This document shows positions 7,899 to 16,276 of a stretch of DNA of 64,000 bases, piece by piece. Origin of the DNA: Planctomycetota bacterium (GTDB lineage: Bacteria > Planctomycetota > SZUA-567 > H5-PLA8); contig JABTUM010000002.1 in assembly GCA_015075375.1 (NCBI GenBank), positions 1,661,393 to 1,725,392 of the forward strand, in the 5' to 3' direction. The number at the start of each line of letters is the position of its first letter. Within the stretch, counting starts at the first letter, position 1. The notes beneath the pieces were generated by a model that saw nothing but the letters and a program-made list of their open reading frames with translations, searched no databases and was not told the DNA's origin. The translations under genes were made by a program, and so were the position numbers.

Positions 7899-8348
7899 AT
7901 GCTGATCTCACAGACTGCCGAATATGCCCTACGCGCCATCGTGAGTCTGGCCGAACGGCACGGCCAATCCGTGGTGACTCAGGATCTGGCACGGCGCACT
8001 CGCATCCCGGCGGGCTATCTCTCGAAGATTTTGCAGACCTTGCGGCGTGCGGGCTTGGTTCATTCGCAGCGCGGACTGCGCGGCGGGTTCGTGCTTCAGC
8101 GCGCGCCCGATAAAATCAGCGTGCTGGAGGTGATCGACGCGATCGAGCCGATTCGCCGCATGACGCGCTGCCCGCTGGATCTGCCCGAACATGCTTCGGG
8201 CCTATGCCCGCTGCATAGGCGGCTCGACGAAGCGATCGGCCAAGTCCGAAACACGTTCGCGTCTTTCTCGATCGCGGACCTGCTGGACGAAAGCCGACGG
8301 GGCGTATCGCGCGGCTTGTGCGACACCGTCGCGGCGCCCGCCCGCTGA
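7899..8348 (+). CDS. Rrf2 family transcriptional regulator
   Basis: This is a small DNA-binding regulator of the Rrf2/IscR/NsrR family. The winged helix (MLISQTAEYALRAIVSLA, then IPAGYLSKILQTLRRAGLVHSQRG) is typical, and length (149) fits. The iron-sulfur loop region reads RCPLD...GLCPLH. Two cysteines 12 residues apart and a following His are present, while the middle cysteine of IscR/NsrR is missing. It may still bind a cluster or have lost it. The upstream 100 bp are AT-rich, with a perfect palindrome CATGATCATG (7822-7831) and a -10-like TATATA (7879-7884) close to the start codon. Target genes are unknown. Confidence 0.9.
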   Translation: MLISQTAEYALRAIVSLAERHGQSVVTQDLARRTRIPAGYLSKILQTLRRAGLVHSQRGLRGGFVLQRAPDKISVLEVIDAIEPIRRMTRCPLDLPEHASGLCPLHRRLDEAIGQVRNTFASFSIADLLDESRRGVSRGLCDTVAAPAR

Positions 8349-8355
8349 GTCCGTT

Positions 8356-9777
8356 CTACTTTTTCTTTCCGTCGATCTGCTTGATCGTGCCGCCGGTGAG
8401 CTTGGCCAGTTCATCCATCGCGACGAACGGGGCGCCGCCGGTGGTCTGCGTGAAGAAGACGCATTTCGGCATCGCGGGCTTGGAACCTTCCAGCAGCTTG
8501 CGGATCTCCTCCGTCTGGCGCTGGATGTTGTACTCCCGATTGGGGCTGTGCAGCTTCCAGTCGGTGACGAAGACGATCATGTCGGGATACTCGTCCATCG
8601 CGGCCTTGAAGCCCCACCACATGCTGCTCGCCGCCTCGCCGATCGTATCGTTGCCGCCCTTGGGCATCGCTTCGAACCAGGGCATGATGGCCTCGGCGCT
8701 CGTCCGTAATTGTACGTCGCGCAGAATGTGCAGTTTGTGAGCGGGCACTTCGTTGATCTCGCAGTAGAAGTCGATCGTCCCTTTGCCTTTGGTTTCCTTG
8801 AGGAAATCCACGACCGCCTGCTTGGCGAACTCGACAACGGACTTCATGCTCAGGGAGTTGTCGAAGACGAGCGCGAGCTTCTTGCCGGCGAAGGGTACGC
8901 CGCCGATGCTCCCGATCATGCCTCGCCCGCCGCCGGGGAGCGGCACGCCGCCGCCCATGCGGCCGCCCAGGAAGCCTTCGCCCAGCCCCACCCCGCTGCG
9001 CTCGCCTGTCTCGCCCGTGAACGATACGTCTTCGCCCGCTTCTCCGAAGTCGGCCACCTCGGCCTGTTCGGTCAGCGTCACGTCGGCTACGTCGTCCGAG
9101 TTCACCAGCACAACCTCGGGCATCGGCACCTTAAGGTCGTGCTGCGAGACGATCTGGACTTCCTTGAGCATCTCCTTGGGCTTCACCACCGGCTTTTCTT
9201 CGGGCGGGTTGACCTTGACGAGGTCGGTGACGACCACCGTATCCTGGATGTCCTCGCGCAGAATGGTCATGCCGATGATCACCGCGAGCGTTACCGCCAA
9301 GCCGTGGAACATGCCCGAGACGGCCCAGGCCGGCAGCGCGCCGAACGCGGCGAATAGCCCGGCCAACGAAGCCATATAACGGCGATGGTAAGTCGCTTCC
9401 TCGGCAGTGAGGGGCGCATGAGCGCCCGGAGCGGCTTCGGCATCCGCTTCGACCGGGCGGCTGCGCGCGGATGCTTTGCGCGCGGTCACAGGTTCACGGA
9501 CGGCCAGCGCCGGCACGGCCAGCGCGGCACCGGCCATGCCCGCCTGCTGCAAGCGCCGGTCGGCTTGGCGCGAGAAGCCATCGCTGATCCGCCGCGCGCC
9601 GTACGATTCGGCAACGAACGTGTACAGCTTCTTGCGCGCGTGGAACTCGACGCAGCAATCCGGGCAGTTGGCCAAATGGTCTTTCACGGCATCCGCGGCG
9701 GAGACTTCCAATTCTCCCTCCGCGTAAAGCCGGAAATCGGCAACGGCATCTTCGCAACTCAGTTTCAGGTTCGTCAT
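8356..9777 (-). CDS. Zinc-finger anti-sigma factor fused to a VWA domain
   Basis: This 473-residue protein begins with a zinc anti-sigma domain: H34, C38 and C41 form the HxxxCxxC motif in HLANCPDC. After a linker come one or two membrane segments (around YMASLAGLFAAFGALPAW and GLAVTLAVIIGMTIL), then a glycine-rich stretch. From about residue 299 there is a VWA-like domain with the metal-site motif DNSLS after KKLALVF and a later strand ending VFVTD. The start is ATG 9777, which overlaps the sigma stop codon as ATGA; the open frame continues upstream but only as the antisigma-out-of-frame reading of the sigma gene. Anti-sigma domains fused to VWA are not common in my experience. It probably senses an extracytoplasmic partner. 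Confidence 0.85.
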   Translation of the reverse strand: MTNLKLSCEDAVADFRLYAEGELEVSAADAVKDHLANCPDCCVEFHARKKLYTFVAESYGARRISDGFSRQADRRLQQAGMAGAALAVPALAVREPVTARKASARSRPVEADAEAAPGAHAPLTAEEATYHRRYMASLAGLFAAFGALPAWAVSGMFHGLAVTLAVIIGMTILREDIQDTVVVTDLVKVNPPEEKPVVKPKEMLKEVQIVSQHDLKVPMPEVVLVNSDDVADVTLTEQAEVADFGEAGEDVSFTGETGERSGVGLGEGFLGGRMGGGVPLPGGGRGMIGSIGGVPFAGKKLALVFDNSLSMKSVVEFAKQAVVDFLKETKGKGTIDFYCEINEVPAHKLHILRDVQLRTSAEAIMPWFEAMPKGGNDTIGEAASSMWWGFKAAMDEYPDMIVFVTDWKLHSPNREYNIQRQTEEIRKLLEGSKPAMPKCVFFTQTTGGAPFVAMDELAKLTGGTIKQIDGKKK

Positions 9778-10400
9778 GGCGCGCGCGCTCCTTGCGGTTC
9801 GGCCGCGCCCAGCTCGGGAGTGAGTTTCCGCATCAACATCTCGTCGGCGCGCGCGAGGCGCGTCTTGATGGTGTTGAGCGGCACCCCGAGATGCGCGGCG
9901 ATCTCGGCATAGGAGAGGCGTTCCCAGTACCGCAGCACCAGCACTTCGCGGTACAGGTCGGGCAGGCCGTCGACGATCTTCGCGACGCGGTCCAGCCGGT
10001 CGGCTCCGTCGGGCGACGCGCTGGGCTCGGCCAGCGACTCGTACTCCGCTGTCGCCGGACGGACTTCGCGTTTGCGCGCCCGCTGGCGCTGCGCTTCCAG
10101 CGCGTGAAGCCGGTTGATCGAACGCAACCAGTTCCCGAGCTTCGACGGCTCGCGCAACTCCGGCAGACGCCGGAAGGCCACGCACAGAGACTCCTGCGCG
10201 ATGTCCTCCGCGTCGCTCACGTTCCCCACGTACGTATAGGCCTGGTTGACCAGGTCGGCGCGAAAGCGCTCGACCAGCGCCCAGAAGTGCAGTTCCCGCG
10301 ACTCGCGCGGGTTTTTGCGCAGCTCCTCCAGGGCTTCGATCAACAGCGACGTGGTCTGCACGTCCGGCCTCCGGGGCAACCTGTGGAACGTACTCTCCAC
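9774..10400 (-). CDS. ECF RNA polymerase sigma factor
   Basis: This 208-residue ECF sigma factor has region 2 (VNQAYTYVGNVSDAEDIAQESL, FRRLPELREPSKLGNWLRSI) and region 4 with the helix-turn-helix RLSYAEIAAHLGVPLNTIKTRLARA. It starts with GTG and no good ribosome binding site. Its stop codon overlaps the ATG of the anti-sigma-VWA gene by four bases, so the two are translationally coupled and should be produced in matched amounts. Between regions 2 and 4 the linker is Arg-rich. It is distinct from the other ECF sigma factor at 2038-2709. Confidence 0.9.
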   Translation of the reverse strand: MESTFHRLPRRPDVQTTSLLIEALEELRKNPRESRELHFWALVERFRADLVNQAYTYVGNVSDAEDIAQESLCVAFRRLPELREPSKLGNWLRSINRLHALEAQRQRARKREVRPATAEYESLAEPSASPDGADRLDRVAKIVDGLPDLYREVLVLRYWERLSYAEIAAHLGVPLNTIKTRLARADEMLMRKLTPELGAAEPQGARAP

Positions 10401-10499
10401 ATCATAGCTGCGCGGGAGGGTCCTAAAGTTTCAGGATTCCAAAAATTTGATGCACGAGCAAGAATTGCACGGTGCATTTTCGGCGCGAAGAACGACTCT

Positions 10500-12020
10500 T
10501 CAAGGCTCGGTGGTTATTCCATGCAGGCCGGCCACGTTTCGAATCCAGAGCTGCCAGTCCCGATCACGTCCAAGCACTTCACTGACCTCCCAGGTATTGA
10601 GCGCCACGGCGCGCGCCTCCTCCGATTTCGTCGTCACCCGCCAAACGCCGCCCGAGCCCATCGCCAACCAAACTTCTTTGCGTCGTTCGTCAAACCAGTG
10701 CCCGCGGTACTCGCCCAACGCCTGCCAGGCGTCGAACTGTTCGCATTCGAAGTGGTGATCGGCCCGCCCGCCGATGGGAAACGGGAGCAGGTTCGGGTTG
10801 TGCTGCAGCGTCCGCTGCGGGCTGACCATCGCGTGTGCTTCGCGGTAGTTCCGTTCCAGCCCCACGCGCGCCACGCGGTCCAGGTGCCCGCTATCTTCCA
10901 GCGCGCGCCAGATCCGGCGGTATTCCCCGGCATGCGGGCGGCTCGGCCAATCGGCGGGGAGCAGCCTCAGCGCGATCAGTTGCCGCGCGTATTCGAGCGC
11001 CCTTCCCGGCTCGAAGCGGTAAATCCGGTCGAGGATCAGATCCCGATACAGGCTGCGCGTCGCATCGTCGAGGCCATCCAGCTTCGCTTCGACCAGCAAC
11101 CGCCCGAACCGCCACACCCCGTCCGCGCCATCGCGCTTGAACGCCGCCATCGCGGCCTCGCGCTCGGTGTACTGCTCCGAAGCGAGCTGCCCTAAAACCT
11201 TCACGCCTTCGGCCGGAAACGGTCGGCGGTCGAAGCGGAGTTGCTCGGCGGTCAACAGCATCGAGCCCGCCAAGAGCTGCGGGCGCTCACGCGTACCGGC
11301 GGCATCCGGCACCACCCAGCCGATTCCGTTTTGCACGGCCGAATCGAGCACGGGTATCTCGCGGACCGCAATCTTGTCGGCACTTGGAGGATCACGGAAC
11401 TCGAGATGCCGGTGCTCGGGTTCCAGCGCCCACAGCGAACCCGCGCGCGGATAGTAGGCGTACCACCGTCCGCTTTGATCGCATATGAACTGCAACCGCC
11501 CCGGCATGCCGTCCTTCGCGTCCAGCAAGCGCTGGAATTGCCAGCCCGTATCGCCTTGCCAAAGATAAATCCCGGTAGGGGTGCCCAGCGCCGGATTCGC
11601 GCCGCCCAGCATCGAAAAGCTCCCGTCGAACGGCGTCTCCGGCGCGTCCAGTTCTGTCCACTTCGTGCCGTCGTAGAGCCAAACCTGCTCGCCCTCGCGC
11701 ACGCGCCAGACGCTGCGCTTTCCGTCGGCGTGCAGCAATTCCGCTCCCACCGCGAGCGTCGGCTTTTCCGCCGCGATCGCGGCCTCCAGGCTCGCGCGGT
11801 CTGCCTCGATCCAGACTTCGGTTTGGTAGCGGTTCTCGTCCGGGCGCAGCTTCCAGCCCCACACCTTCCCGCTGGAATCGATCAGGCCGTCGTCGGCGCC
11901 CAATAAGGCGACGTCCCCTTTGAAAATCACGACTTCCGGCGCCGGGGGGAACTCGTCCTCGCTCTGTGCCGACCATGCGAAGAACAGCAGAGCGCATGCC
12001 AGCGTGAGCCTATTTCCCAT
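10500..12020 (-). CDS. Secreted protein of unknown function
   Basis: This protein of about 506 residues begins with a signal peptide (MGNRLTLACALLFFAWSAQS). The rest is rich in Trp and Tyr with repeated short beta-strand patterns (VWLYDGTKW, GIYLWQGDTGWQF, GRWYAYYPRAGSLWAL), which suggests a beta-propeller or beta-sandwich. A helical stretch follows (GVKVLGQLASEQYTEREAAMAAF). I chose ATG 12020; this overlaps the end of the upstream C45-type gene by 11 bases. The longer open frame is only the antisense extension. The tight overlap suggests it works with the acyltransferase-like protein. No catalytic motif is visible. Confidence 0.7.
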   Translation of the reverse strand: MGNRLTLACALLFFAWSAQSEDEFPPAPEVVIFKGDVALLGADDGLIDSSGKVWGWKLRPDENRYQTEVWIEADRASLEAAIAAEKPTLAVGAELLHADGKRSVWRVREGEQVWLYDGTKWTELDAPETPFDGSFSMLGGANPALGTPTGIYLWQGDTGWQFQRLLDAKDGMPGRLQFICDQSGRWYAYYPRAGSLWALEPEHRHLEFRDPPSADKIAVREIPVLDSAVQNGIGWVVPDAAGTRERPQLLAGSMLLTAEQLRFDRRPFPAEGVKVLGQLASEQYTEREAAMAAFKRDGADGVWRFGRLLVEAKLDGLDDATRSLYRDLILDRIYRFEPGRALEYARQLIALRLLPADWPSRPHAGEYRRIWRALEDSGHLDRVARVGLERNYREAHAMVSPQRTLQHNPNLLPFPIGGRADHHFECEQFDAWQALGEYRGHWFDERRKEVWLAMGSGGVWRVTTKSEEARAVALNTWEVSEVLGRDRDWQLWIRNVAGLHGITTEP

Positions 12021-13398
12021 CGACGACTTCCACCACGCGCTTGGGCTCGACCTTGAAGACGCGCCAGCGCTGTTCGGCAGCCGGCCTCCCGTCACCCTGT
12101 TCCACCGCCAGCCGGAAGCGTTGCGCTCCGACACTCGGATCGAGCAGCGCGCTGTGCAGATTGATCGACATGTACACGCCGCTGCGCGCAATCGCGTTAT
12201 GCGCGAGGTCGTCGAAGCGAAGCGTGCCCTTGAAGCGTTCCAGTTCGGCCTTCAGCGTCAACCAGCGCGAGCACCCCGGCTCGCCGCGCGGAGGCGCAAG
12301 GCCCTCGAACGTGAGCTTCTGGCGCGTATTCGTCGAGAGCAACCGGCCGCCCACGGGTTCCACGACGGCCGTCGCTTTGTGATCGAACTCCACGAATCGC
12401 GCGTCCCATGCCCCGGCCGCGTTCTTTCCGGCCACCAGCATCCCCGTCGTGCACGCGCGCGGCGACGACTCGACCAAGCGTACCGCTTCTTCAACCGTGC
12501 CCGTGCGCTGCACGATCTTGCGCAAGAGGAAGCAGGTGCTGATTCCTTCCAGCGAATCGACGCCGCCGAAGAGCGTGTTGTTCGACGCGCACAGTCCCGC
12601 GTCGTTCATGGCCGTCCAGCCGTTCAAGATACCCGCGTACCCGATCGTCACGAACGGCCGCCCTTCGGCCTCGCTGGAAGGCAATTCCTGCAAGATCAGC
12701 GGCAAGCCCTTTTCGAGTCCGTGCCCGGCGTAGTCGAAGTTGCGTCCGACGACCAGCTTCCCGTCCTTCGTCGCCGGCCCGAAGGCCGCGAACGAAGAGC
12801 AGAAGCTCGCGAAGCCCTCCGCGCGATTCACGTCGCCGAAAAGCTGCGCCAGCAGCAGTTCGTCGGCGTCCACTTCGGCGGCCTCGGCACAAGCGCGGAG
12901 TTCGTCCATCACGTCGGCATCGAGAAAGCGGCCCATCGTCCGCGCGCCGGCCAGCGCCTGCCGGTACTTCGCGGCGTCCCGCTCGGCGTCCGGGCGTACG
13001 AAATCGCGCACGCCCGCCACCAGCCGCTGGACCTCCGCGCGCAGCAGGTGCCCGTGCGCCGCGCCGCGAAACTTCGGCGTTCCGCGCACCGTCAGAATCG
13101 CCAGGTTCCCTTCGAGCCGCTCCAAGCGGCCTGTCCACGCGTCGTCTTCGTCCAGGTTCCCGGGCGGCCACAGGGTGACGCCCTTGGGCAGCGCAGCGGG
13201 AGCGGCCGGTTCGCGCAGCAGCGGCGCCGGCGCCGCCGGTTGAGCTGCGGGAGGCGGAGGCGGCGCGGGCTCTAGCCATGCCAGTACCGTCATAAACGCG
13301 CCCAGCGCCAGCAATACAGCGAACGCGCCGATCCAGGTCCGCGTGGCGGAGGTATCGGGGACGGTCGGTTCGCCGGCGTTGGCTGGACTCGTTTCCAT
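12010..13398 (-). CDS. C45-family autoproteolytic acyltransferase/hydrolase, membrane-anchored
   Basis: The protein (462 residues) has an N-terminal membrane anchor at about 22-41 and a Pro/Ala-rich linker. From about residue 80 it carries a domain resembling isopenicillin N acyltransferase and related Ntn hydrolases (peptidase family C45). The key signature is Cys200 in SFCSSFAAFG followed by GRNFDY, which matches the new N-terminal cysteine made by self-cleavage and the neighbouring conserved GRNFD. Later NGWTAMNDAGLCASNN is also typical. These enzymes hydrolyse or transfer acyl groups at amide bonds; the substrate here is unknown. The start ATG 13398 follows GAGGGG, with a TATAGT -10-like box at 13414-13409. 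It overlaps the next gene. Confidence 0.82.
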   Translation of the reverse strand: METSPANAGEPTVPDTSATRTWIGAFAVLLALGAFMTVLAWLEPAPPPPPAAQPAAPAPLLREPAAPAALPKGVTLWPPGNLDEDDAWTGRLERLEGNLAILTVRGTPKFRGAAHGHLLRAEVQRLVAGVRDFVRPDAERDAAKYRQALAGARTMGRFLDADVMDELRACAEAAEVDADELLLAQLFGDVNRAEGFASFCSSFAAFGPATKDGKLVVGRNFDYAGHGLEKGLPLILQELPSSEAEGRPFVTIGYAGILNGWTAMNDAGLCASNNTLFGGVDSLEGISTCFLLRKIVQRTGTVEEAVRLVESSPRACTTGMLVAGKNAAGAWDARFVEFDHKATAVVEPVGGRLLSTNTRQKLTFEGLAPPRGEPGCSRWLTLKAELERFKGTLRFDDLAHNAIARSGVYMSINLHSALLDPSVGAQRFRLAVEQGDGRPAAEQRWRVFKVEPKRVVEVVDGK

Positions 13399-13503
13399 AA
13401 GTCCCCTCACTATAATCGATTGAACCCGCAACGGGGCTTCTGGGCGTACATAAATTCGAATGCTCGGGTGCGAGATGCGTCCTTCTATGGGGACAGGTAC
13501 GGG

Positions 13504-13531
13504 TTGACCTCGCCGCTTAGGGGTTTATTAT
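13504..13531 (+). promoter_or_regulatory. Sigma-70-like promoter of the secreted Tyr-rich protein
   Basis: TTGACC (13504-13509), a 16-base spacer and TATTAT (13526-13531) match the consensus at 5 of 6 positions in each box. Transcription would begin near 13538, which rules out the ATG at 13536 and supports the start at 13572. Confidence 0.6.
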
Positions 13532-13571
13532 ATCCATGGCGGCCGGGGGCTTGGTGGAGAGGATGGGCAAC

Positions 13572-14510
13572 ATGAAAACGCACATGAGTTGGGGCTTGGC
13601 AGGGTTGCTGGTTCTGCTGGCTACGGCCGGTGGCGTGCGAGCCGAGACGGTGGACGAGATTGCCGAACTCGCCCGGCGCGGTTTGGGCGAGGAAGTGCTG
13701 GTCGCAGCGGTGGAGCGCACCAAGCAGGGCTTTACGCTCACCACCGATCAGATCATCCAGCTTAAGGAAGCCGGCGTGCCGCAGAACGTGATCGCGGCGA
13801 TGCTGAAGAACAAGGCCGGCGGCGCACCGGCGGATGCGCCGGCTCCGGCGCAGGAACTGACCGTTGCACCCGCCCAGGAAGCTCCGGCGGCGGGCACGGG
13901 CACGTTGAACCTCGAGAATGTCGACGACAAGACGTGGGGCTACAAGCTCGACGCCGACAGCCGGACGATCTGGCTGAGCCCTGCGGGAGGCGCGGATACG
14001 GTGGTGCGCGCGCACGGCGGGGTGAGCATCGCGGCGCCGACGGGCACGTACGAGGTCCGCTACGCCGGCGAAGGCGCGGGGCAGAGCGTGACGATCCGCG
14101 AAGGCAAGAAGGCGCTGCTGCTGGTCAGCCGCGTGGAGACGGCGGAATACGAAGGGCTGTACGTGAGCGTTTTCGAAGGCGGCGAACGGCGCGGCGGCGG
14201 GAAGCTGGCCACCCTGCGCGAGACGCGGCGGGCTTCGGCCGGCGATCAGCCCAGCGCGGCCGCGGCGCGCTACGAGTACGTGCCGCCCAAGGAAGAACGC
14301 GTCACAGAACGCGTGGTCGAGCGCGTAGTCGAGCCCAGCACGGTGATCTACCGCGACGTTAGCCCGCCGGTATACGTCTCGCCTTACTACTACGGCTACC
14401 CGAGCTATTACGGATACGGGCACTGCTACCCGTACAACCGCGTCGGATTCGGATACCACAACTGGGGCCGCCGTTCGGGCTTCTCGGTAGGCGTGGGCTT
14501 CGGATTCTAA
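13572..14510 (+). CDS. Secreted protein with Tyr/Gly-rich C terminus
   Basis: This exported protein (312 residues) has a signal peptide ending near VRAE. A first helical domain follows (VDEIAELARRGLGEEVLVAAVE, then LTTDQIIQLKEAGVPQNVIA). A Pro/Ala linker then leads to a beta-rich middle domain (GTYEVRYAGEGAGQSVTIREGKKALLLVSR). The C-terminal 60 residues are rich in Tyr, Gly and Val, including SPYYYGYPSYYGYGHCYPYN. GGAGAGG lies nine bases before ATG 13572. Such Tyr/Gly-rich tails are seen in surface-exposed or matrix proteins, but the family is not recognised. A strong terminator follows. Confidence 0.75.
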   Translation: MKTHMSWGLAGLLVLLATAGGVRAETVDEIAELARRGLGEEVLVAAVERTKQGFTLTTDQIIQLKEAGVPQNVIAAMLKNKAGGAPADAPAPAQELTVAPAQEAPAAGTGTLNLENVDDKTWGYKLDADSRTIWLSPAGGADTVVRAHGGVSIAAPTGTYEVRYAGEGAGQSVTIREGKKALLLVSRVETAEYEGLYVSVFEGGERRGGGKLATLRETRRASAGDQPSAAAARYEYVPPKEERVTERVVERVVEPSTVIYRDVSPPVYVSPYYYGYPSYYGYGHCYPYNRVGFGYHNWGRRSGFSVGVGFGF

Positions 14511-14537
14511 GGTCGATCCCGGTCAGGACAGGCGCAA

Positions 14538-14567
14538 GGGCCGAAGCGGAAACGCTTCGGCCCTTTT
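14538..14567 (+). terminator. Rho-independent terminator
   Basis: GGGCCGAAGCG (14538-14548), loop GAAA and CGCTTCGGCCC (14553-14563) form a perfect 11-bp stem followed by TTTT. AA precedes the stem, so it may also serve the convergent corA gene. Confidence 0.92.
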
Positions 14568-14582
14568 CGTTGGCGGCGCCTG

Positions 14583-15593
14583 CTAGAGGAACCGGCGCTT
14601 GCGCAGCCAGTAGTACAACAGCCCCGCGAAAACGGTTGTCGCGACGCTCAACACCAGCGGCCCCGCCGGATGATCGTCCAGCGGGAGGCTCTTGAAATTC
14701 ATCCCGTACCAGCTCGTCGCGATCGTGAAGGGCAGCGAAAGCGTGAAGACGACGGTCAACACCTTGACCACCTGATTGGTGCGCATGTTGGCCATGGCCA
14801 GGTGCACGTCGCGGGCGCTGTTGAGCGTATCGATGCAGATGTTCAGATCGTCGACGATCCGGTTCAGGTGGTCGAGAATGTTGCGGAAGTAGATCACCGC
14901 CTTCTTCTTCACGATCGGGTTGCGCCCGCGCAGCAGGCGCAGGATCAGTTCGCGGTGGTCGCTCATCTGGCGACGCAGGTTAAGCACTTCCCGTTTCAAA
15001 TCGAACGCGCTCGAAAGCTGCAACTCGTCGTCGCTGTCCGACTGCAAGTGCTGCTCCAGTCCCTCGGCCTGCTTTTGCAGCTTTTCGACCATCACGAAGA
15101 ACTGGTCGACGGCGGCGTCCATGATGTCGTGCACCAAAAACGCGCTGCCGCGCTCCAAGCTCGCCTTCGGGTTGCGCTTGGCGCGCTCGATCAGCGTCTG
15201 CAAGAACGGGAGCGGCGTGCGGTGAATCGTAACCGCGTAGTTCTTGCCGACGAAGATGTCCAGTTCCTCGACGGGCTCTTCGGTCTCCGCAGGGGTCTCG
15301 CCTTCGGGGCGCGGCTTCAGCGGATCGAAGCGCGGGTTGGGCACCAGGAAGACGATGAAGAGGTGATTGCCGAAGTCGTCCAACTTTGGGTAGGCGCTGG
15401 CATGCTGGCAGTCTTCGATGGCCAGCGGGTGGAAGCCGAAGACTTCGTCGAGCATGAAGATTTCGTCGGCGTTGGGCTTGAAGATGTCCAGCCACAACAT
15501 GCCCGTGCCGTCGCGGACCACGCCGCGTAATTCCTCTTCGTTGAGGTTCTGCTTTAACGTGCCGTCCGCGTATTGGTAGACGCTGGTGTACAC
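14583..15593 (-). CDS. corA: CorA family magnesium/cobalt transporter
   Basis: This is a channel-type divalent cation transporter of the inner membrane. The C terminus has the signature YGMNF at the end of the first membrane helix and a second helix before the basic C-terminal tail (YYWLRKRRFL). The long N-terminal cytoplasmic domain has the usual acidic and helical pattern (LEQHLQSDSDDELQ, SDHRELILRLLRGRN). The length of 336 residues is normal. The start is GTG 15593 with GGAG upstream. The gene is convergent with the Tyr-rich protein gene and they share the terminator region. Confidence 0.93.
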   Translation of the reverse strand: MYTSVYQYADGTLKQNLNEEELRGVVRDGTGMLWLDIFKPNADEIFMLDEVFGFHPLAIEDCQHASAYPKLDDFGNHLFIVFLVPNPRFDPLKPRPEGETPAETEEPVEELDIFVGKNYAVTIHRTPLPFLQTLIERAKRNPKASLERGSAFLVHDIMDAAVDQFFVMVEKLQKQAEGLEQHLQSDSDDELQLSSAFDLKREVLNLRRQMSDHRELILRLLRGRNPIVKKKAVIYFRNILDHLNRIVDDLNICIDTLNSARDVHLAMANMRTNQVVKVLTVVFTLSLPFTIATSWYGMNFKSLPLDDHPAGPLVLSVATTVFAGLLYYWLRKRRFL

Positions 15594-15729
15594 GGGGGTG
15601 CGGCTCCACGGAACGGGCGCGGCGGGCGAAAGGGGGAATTCTACAGGGCCGCGTAAACGGTCAACGGAAATTCTCTGCCGGGCAGCGAAAGATCGCTAAG
15701 CTGGGTGCGCCTTCAACCGGGAGAACGAG

Positions 15730-16251
15730 ATGACTTTTCGACGGCTCAAACGCAAAACCCTGCATCGCGCGCGCGTCTTCACCCTAGATACCGAAACCTG
15801 GCGCGGCCCCGACGGGCGCACCTTCGAACGCCAGACCATCGTTCACCCCGGCGCCGTCGCGATCGTCCCCTTCGACGAAGACGGGCGCATCCTGATGATC
15901 CGGCAGTTCCGCCCGGCCGTCGAACGGTTCCTCCTCGAAATCCCAGCCGGGACGCGCGAAGCCGGCGAGAGCCCGCTGCTCTGCGCCAAGCGCGAACTGG
16001 CCGAGGAGACCGGCTTCGCCGCCGAAAGCTGGCGCAAGCTCGGCGCCGTCTACACCGCGCCCGGATTCTGCAACGAAAAGATCCTGCTCTACAAAGCCTG
16101 GGACCTCTACCCCAAACACGCCGAACAGGACGAGGACGAGCACATCACGCCCGTCGCGCTCACGCCGGCCCAAGTCAAGCAGGCGGTGCGCAAAGGCAAA
16201 ATCTGCGACGCCAAAACCTTGAGTGCCTTGCTTCAATTGCAATGGCTTTGA
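15730..16251 (+). CDS. Nudix hydrolase, ADP-ribose pyrophosphatase-like
   Basis: This small hydrolase cleaves nucleoside diphosphates linked to another group. The complete Nudix box is present (G-x5-E in GTREAGE, then REL-AEE-TGF). The N-terminal strand region (RVFTLDTETWRGPDG, HPGAVAIVPFDEDGRILMIRQFRP) is typical of the ADP-ribose/ADP-sugar pyrophosphatase group. GGGAG precedes the ATG. It is followed 25 bp later by doxX on the same strand. The exact substrate cannot be told from sequence. Confidence 0.92.
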   Translation: MTFRRLKRKTLHRARVFTLDTETWRGPDGRTFERQTIVHPGAVAIVPFDEDGRILMIRQFRPAVERFLLEIPAGTREAGESPLLCAKRELAEETGFAAESWRKLGAVYTAPGFCNEKILLYKAWDLYPKHAEQDEDEHITPVALTPAQVKQAVRKGKICDAKTLSALLQLQWL

Positions 16252-16276
16252 ACTCTATTCGAGCGAGGAACATCCC

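Noticed and set aside
8356..10185. A single 609-residue protein in this frame
   Set aside because: The first 136 residues read antisense-like sequence over the sigma gene in another frame; the ATGA overlap at 9777 and the zinc motif after it mark the true start.
10500..12191. Extended N terminus upstream of ATG 12020
   Set aside because: The extension is Cys/Arg-rich and overlaps the C45 gene in another frame; the signal peptide begins at 12020.
7887..13480. Shared 13-mer GGGTGCGAGATGC before the Rrf2 gene and upstream of 13504
   Set aside because: Only two copies, at different positions relative to the genes; chance in GC-rich sequence cannot be excluded.
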